Shown piece by piece: positions 5,033 through 6,200 of a DNA stretch of 6,200 bases (its first letter is position 1; every line of letters starts with the position of its first letter). Where the stretch lies: contig DATMSA010000087.1 of assembly GCA_035565675.1 (NCBI GenBank), positions 1-6,200 on the forward strand, given 5' to 3'. Both the position numbers and the translations under genes were made by a program. Source of the DNA: Capillimicrobium sp035565675. GTDB lineage: Bacteria; Actinomycetota; Thermoleophilia; Solirubrobacterales; Solirubrobacteraceae. Under the pieces are notes generated by a model. The model saw nothing but the letters and a program-made list of their open reading frames with translations, did no database searches and had not been told where the DNA came from.

Positions 5033-6045
5033 GCCTGCCGACGCGTCCGCTGGGGCGCACCGGCCTGGAGATCACCACCGTCGGCTTCGGCGCCTGGGCG
5101 ATCGGCGGCCCCTGGGCCTTCGGCTGGGGCCCGCAGGACGACGACGCCTCGATCGCGGCCATCCACCACGCGATCTCCCGCGGCGTCAACTGGATCGACA
5201 CCGCCGCCGTCTACGGCCTCGGCCACTCCGAGGAGGTCGTCGGCCGCGCGCTGCGCGAGCTGCCCGAGGGCGACCGGCCGCTGGTGTTCACGAAGTGCGG
5301 GCTGATCTGGGACGAGTCGCGGCCCGACGCGGCCCCCGACCGCGTGCTCGCGCCGGACTCCATCCGCCGCGAGTGCGAGGCGTCGCTGCGGCGACTGGGC
5401 GTCGAGCGCATCGACCTCTACCAGTTCCACTGGCCCGACCGCAGCGGCGTGCCCGTCGAGGAGTCGTGGGGCACGATGCTCGAGTTGATCTCCGAGGGCA
5501 AGGTCCGCGCCGGCGGCGTCTCGAACTTCGACGTCGCGCTGCTGGAGCGCTGCGAGGCGGTCGGCCACGTCGGCTCGCTGCAGCCGCCGTTCTCGCTGAT
5601 CGAGCGCACCGCCGGCGGGGCGGAGATCCCCTGGTGCCGCGAGCACGAGACCGGCGTGATCGTCTACAGCCCCATGCAGTCCGGGCTGCTGACCGGCCGC
5701 TGGACGCGGGAGCGCTCGGCGACGCTGGACCCCGGCGACTGGCGCGCGAAGGACGCGGAGTTCCAGGGCGAGCGGCTGGAGCGCAACCTGGCGCTCGCCG
5801 ACGCGCTGCGCCCGGTGGCCGACCGCCACAGCGTGAGCGTGGCCGCGGTCGCGGTGGCGTGGACCATCGCCTGGCCGGGCGTGACCGCGGCGATCGTCGG
5901 CGCGCGCTCGCCCGAGCAGGTCGACGGCTGGATCCCCGCCGCCGGCCTGGAGCTGACCGACGCCGACCTCGAGGAGATCGCCGCGGCGGTCGAGGCGACC
6001 GGCGCCGGGCAGGGGCCCGCGCGGCCCGCCGTCGAGCCGGCCTGA
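5029..6045 (+). CDS. Aldo/keto reductase (AKR superfamily, IolS/YrpG-like)
   Basis: A 338-residue NADPH-dependent oxidoreductase with the (beta/alpha)8 barrel fold, expected in the cytoplasm. The catalytic tetrad is complete: Asp57 and Tyr62 in WIDTAAVYGLGHSE, Lys89 in VFTKCG, and His134 in YQFHWPD. Other family marks are PLGRTGLEITTVGFGAW at the N-terminus, GGVSNFD (162-168), VYSPMQSGLLTG (212-223), and the cofactor phosphate-binding segment AIVGARSPEQVDGW (288-301). The form resembles the AKR11/12 groups that include Bacillus IolS and YhdN; the physiological carbonyl substrate cannot be told. The GTG at 5029 is preferred over the GTG at 5020 because GGGGTGG (5017-5023) stands at a usable distance before it and only there does the start overlap the stop of a short upstream ORF. 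The last ~15 residues are a low-complexity Gly/Ala/Pro tail. A strong hairpin follows the stop codon. Confidence 0.93.
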   Translation: MSLPTRPLGRTGLEITTVGFGAWAIGGPWAFGWGPQDDDASIAAIHHAISRGVNWIDTAAVYGLGHSEEVVGRALRELPEGDRPLVFTKCGLIWDESRPDAAPDRVLAPDSIRRECEASLRRLGVERIDLYQFHWPDRSGVPVEESWGTMLELISEGKVRAGGVSNFDVALLERCEAVGHVGSLQPPFSLIERTAGGAEIPWCREHETGVIVYSPMQSGLLTGRWTRERSATLDPGDWRAKDAEFQGERLERNLALADALRPVADRHSVSVAAVAVAWTIAWPGVTAAIVGARSPEQVDGWIPAAGLELTDADLEEIAAAVEATGAGQGPARPAVEPA

Positions 6046-6056
6046 TCGGGTCGGGA

Positions 6057-6101
6057 CGCCGGCCGGATCCCCGGGGTCGCCCCGGAGGGATCCGGCCGGC
6101 G
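6057..6101 (+). terminator. Strong hairpin after the aldo/keto reductase, probable terminator
   Basis: A perfect 14-base inverted repeat (CGCCGGCCGGATCC at 6057-6070 and its complement at 6088-6101) continues inward as a 6-base stem, CCGGGG/CCCCGG (6071-6076 with 6080-6085). This leaves a TCG loop and a two-base bulge at 6086-6087, about 20 base pairs in all, beginning 12 bases after the stop codon. No T tract follows on the + strand. This is the common U-less style assigned to terminators in high-GC actinobacteria; it may also act as an mRNA 3' stabiliser. Confidence 0.75.
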
Positions 6102-6131
6102 GCTCAGGGTCCGTCCAGGGGGGTCCCCGAT

Positions 6132-6149
6132 GGCGCTCGGGGCGCTCGG
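6132..6149. repeat. Tandem 9-base direct repeat
   Basis: GGCGCTCGG occurs twice head to tail, immediately before the start of the putative last gene. It may be chance low complexity or part of a control region. Confidence 0.5.
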
Positions 6150-6166
6150 GGAGCATGCTCGTCGCC

Positions 6167-6200
6167 ATGACCTCCGCGCAATCGACCTCCACTCGGCCGG
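6167..6200 (+). CDS. Possible 5' end of a further gene, cut by the window edge
   Basis: An ATG at 6167 opens a frame reading MTSAQSTSTRP that runs off the window; an in-frame ATG at 6155 would add four residues. GGGGAG at 6148-6153 is 13 bases before the ATG, which is long for a Shine-Dalgarno site. The Ser/Thr-rich start is typical of many actinobacterial N-termini but identifies no family. The opposite strand is also open from the edge to a stop at 6104-6106, so the direction of this gene is not settled. Confidence 0.33.
   Translation, partial: MTSAQSTSTRP

Noticed and set aside
4969..6192. 407-codon minus strand frame opposite the aldo/keto reductase
   Set aside because: Asp/Arg/Val-rich antisense shadow that runs straight through the terminator hairpin; the + strand has the complete catalytic tetrad.
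1..6200. Mobile element, CRISPR array, tRNA or rRNA
   Set aside because: No transposase or integrase motifs, no regularly spaced repeats, and no RNA gene signature seen; base composition is uniform except for the short promoter region near 2107-2190.

Overview
The window is very GC-rich, gene-dense DNA from a chromosome. Third codon positions are almost all G or C, GTG is used as a start codon, and several -10-like hexamers (TANNNT) lie within about 15 bases of the start codon. Gene families and style suggest a high-GC actinobacterium. A Thermoleophilia/Solirubrobacterales-like soil lineage would fit, but this is an impression from gene content and no marker gene confirms it. I see no rRNA, tRNA, CRISPR array, insertion sequence or phage gene.

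Layout, left to right: (i) an NAD(P)+-dependent aldehyde dehydrogenase on + (17-1567); (ii) a MarR-family regulator on - (1571-2002, probably longer at its 5' end), convergent with the dehydrogenase and separated by 3 bases; (iii) an FMN-dependent NADH-azoreductase/quinone reductase on + (2160-2825), divergent from the regulator across a short, less GC-rich promoter region holding a candidate operator; (iv) a two-gene c-di-GMP signalling operon on - (2829-3979): an HD-GYP phosphodiesterase followed, with an ATGA overlap, by a stand-alone CheY-like receiver; (v) a divergent seven-helix CtaG-type cytochrome c oxidase assembly protein on + (4096-4968); (vi) an aldo/keto reductase on + (5029-6045), preceded by a possible 17-codon leader ORF and followed by a very strong hairpin; (vii) about 100 bases that probably hold the 5' end of another gene.

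Three genes (aldehyde dehydrogenase, azoreductase, aldo/keto reductase) reduce or oxidise reactive carbonyls, quinones or azo compounds. The MarR regulator is the obvious candidate to control the divergent azoreductase, as in known MarR/azoreductase pairs. The HD-GYP/receiver pair looks like an RpfG-type response regulator split into two translationally coupled genes. CtaG serves respiratory oxidase maturation, with no oxidase gene in view.

No clearly new system is visible. The most useful second looks are the MarR start-codon problem, the split HD-GYP/receiver pair, two regulatory palindromes, the putative leader ORF before the aldo/keto reductase, and the matched 3-base convergent junctions.
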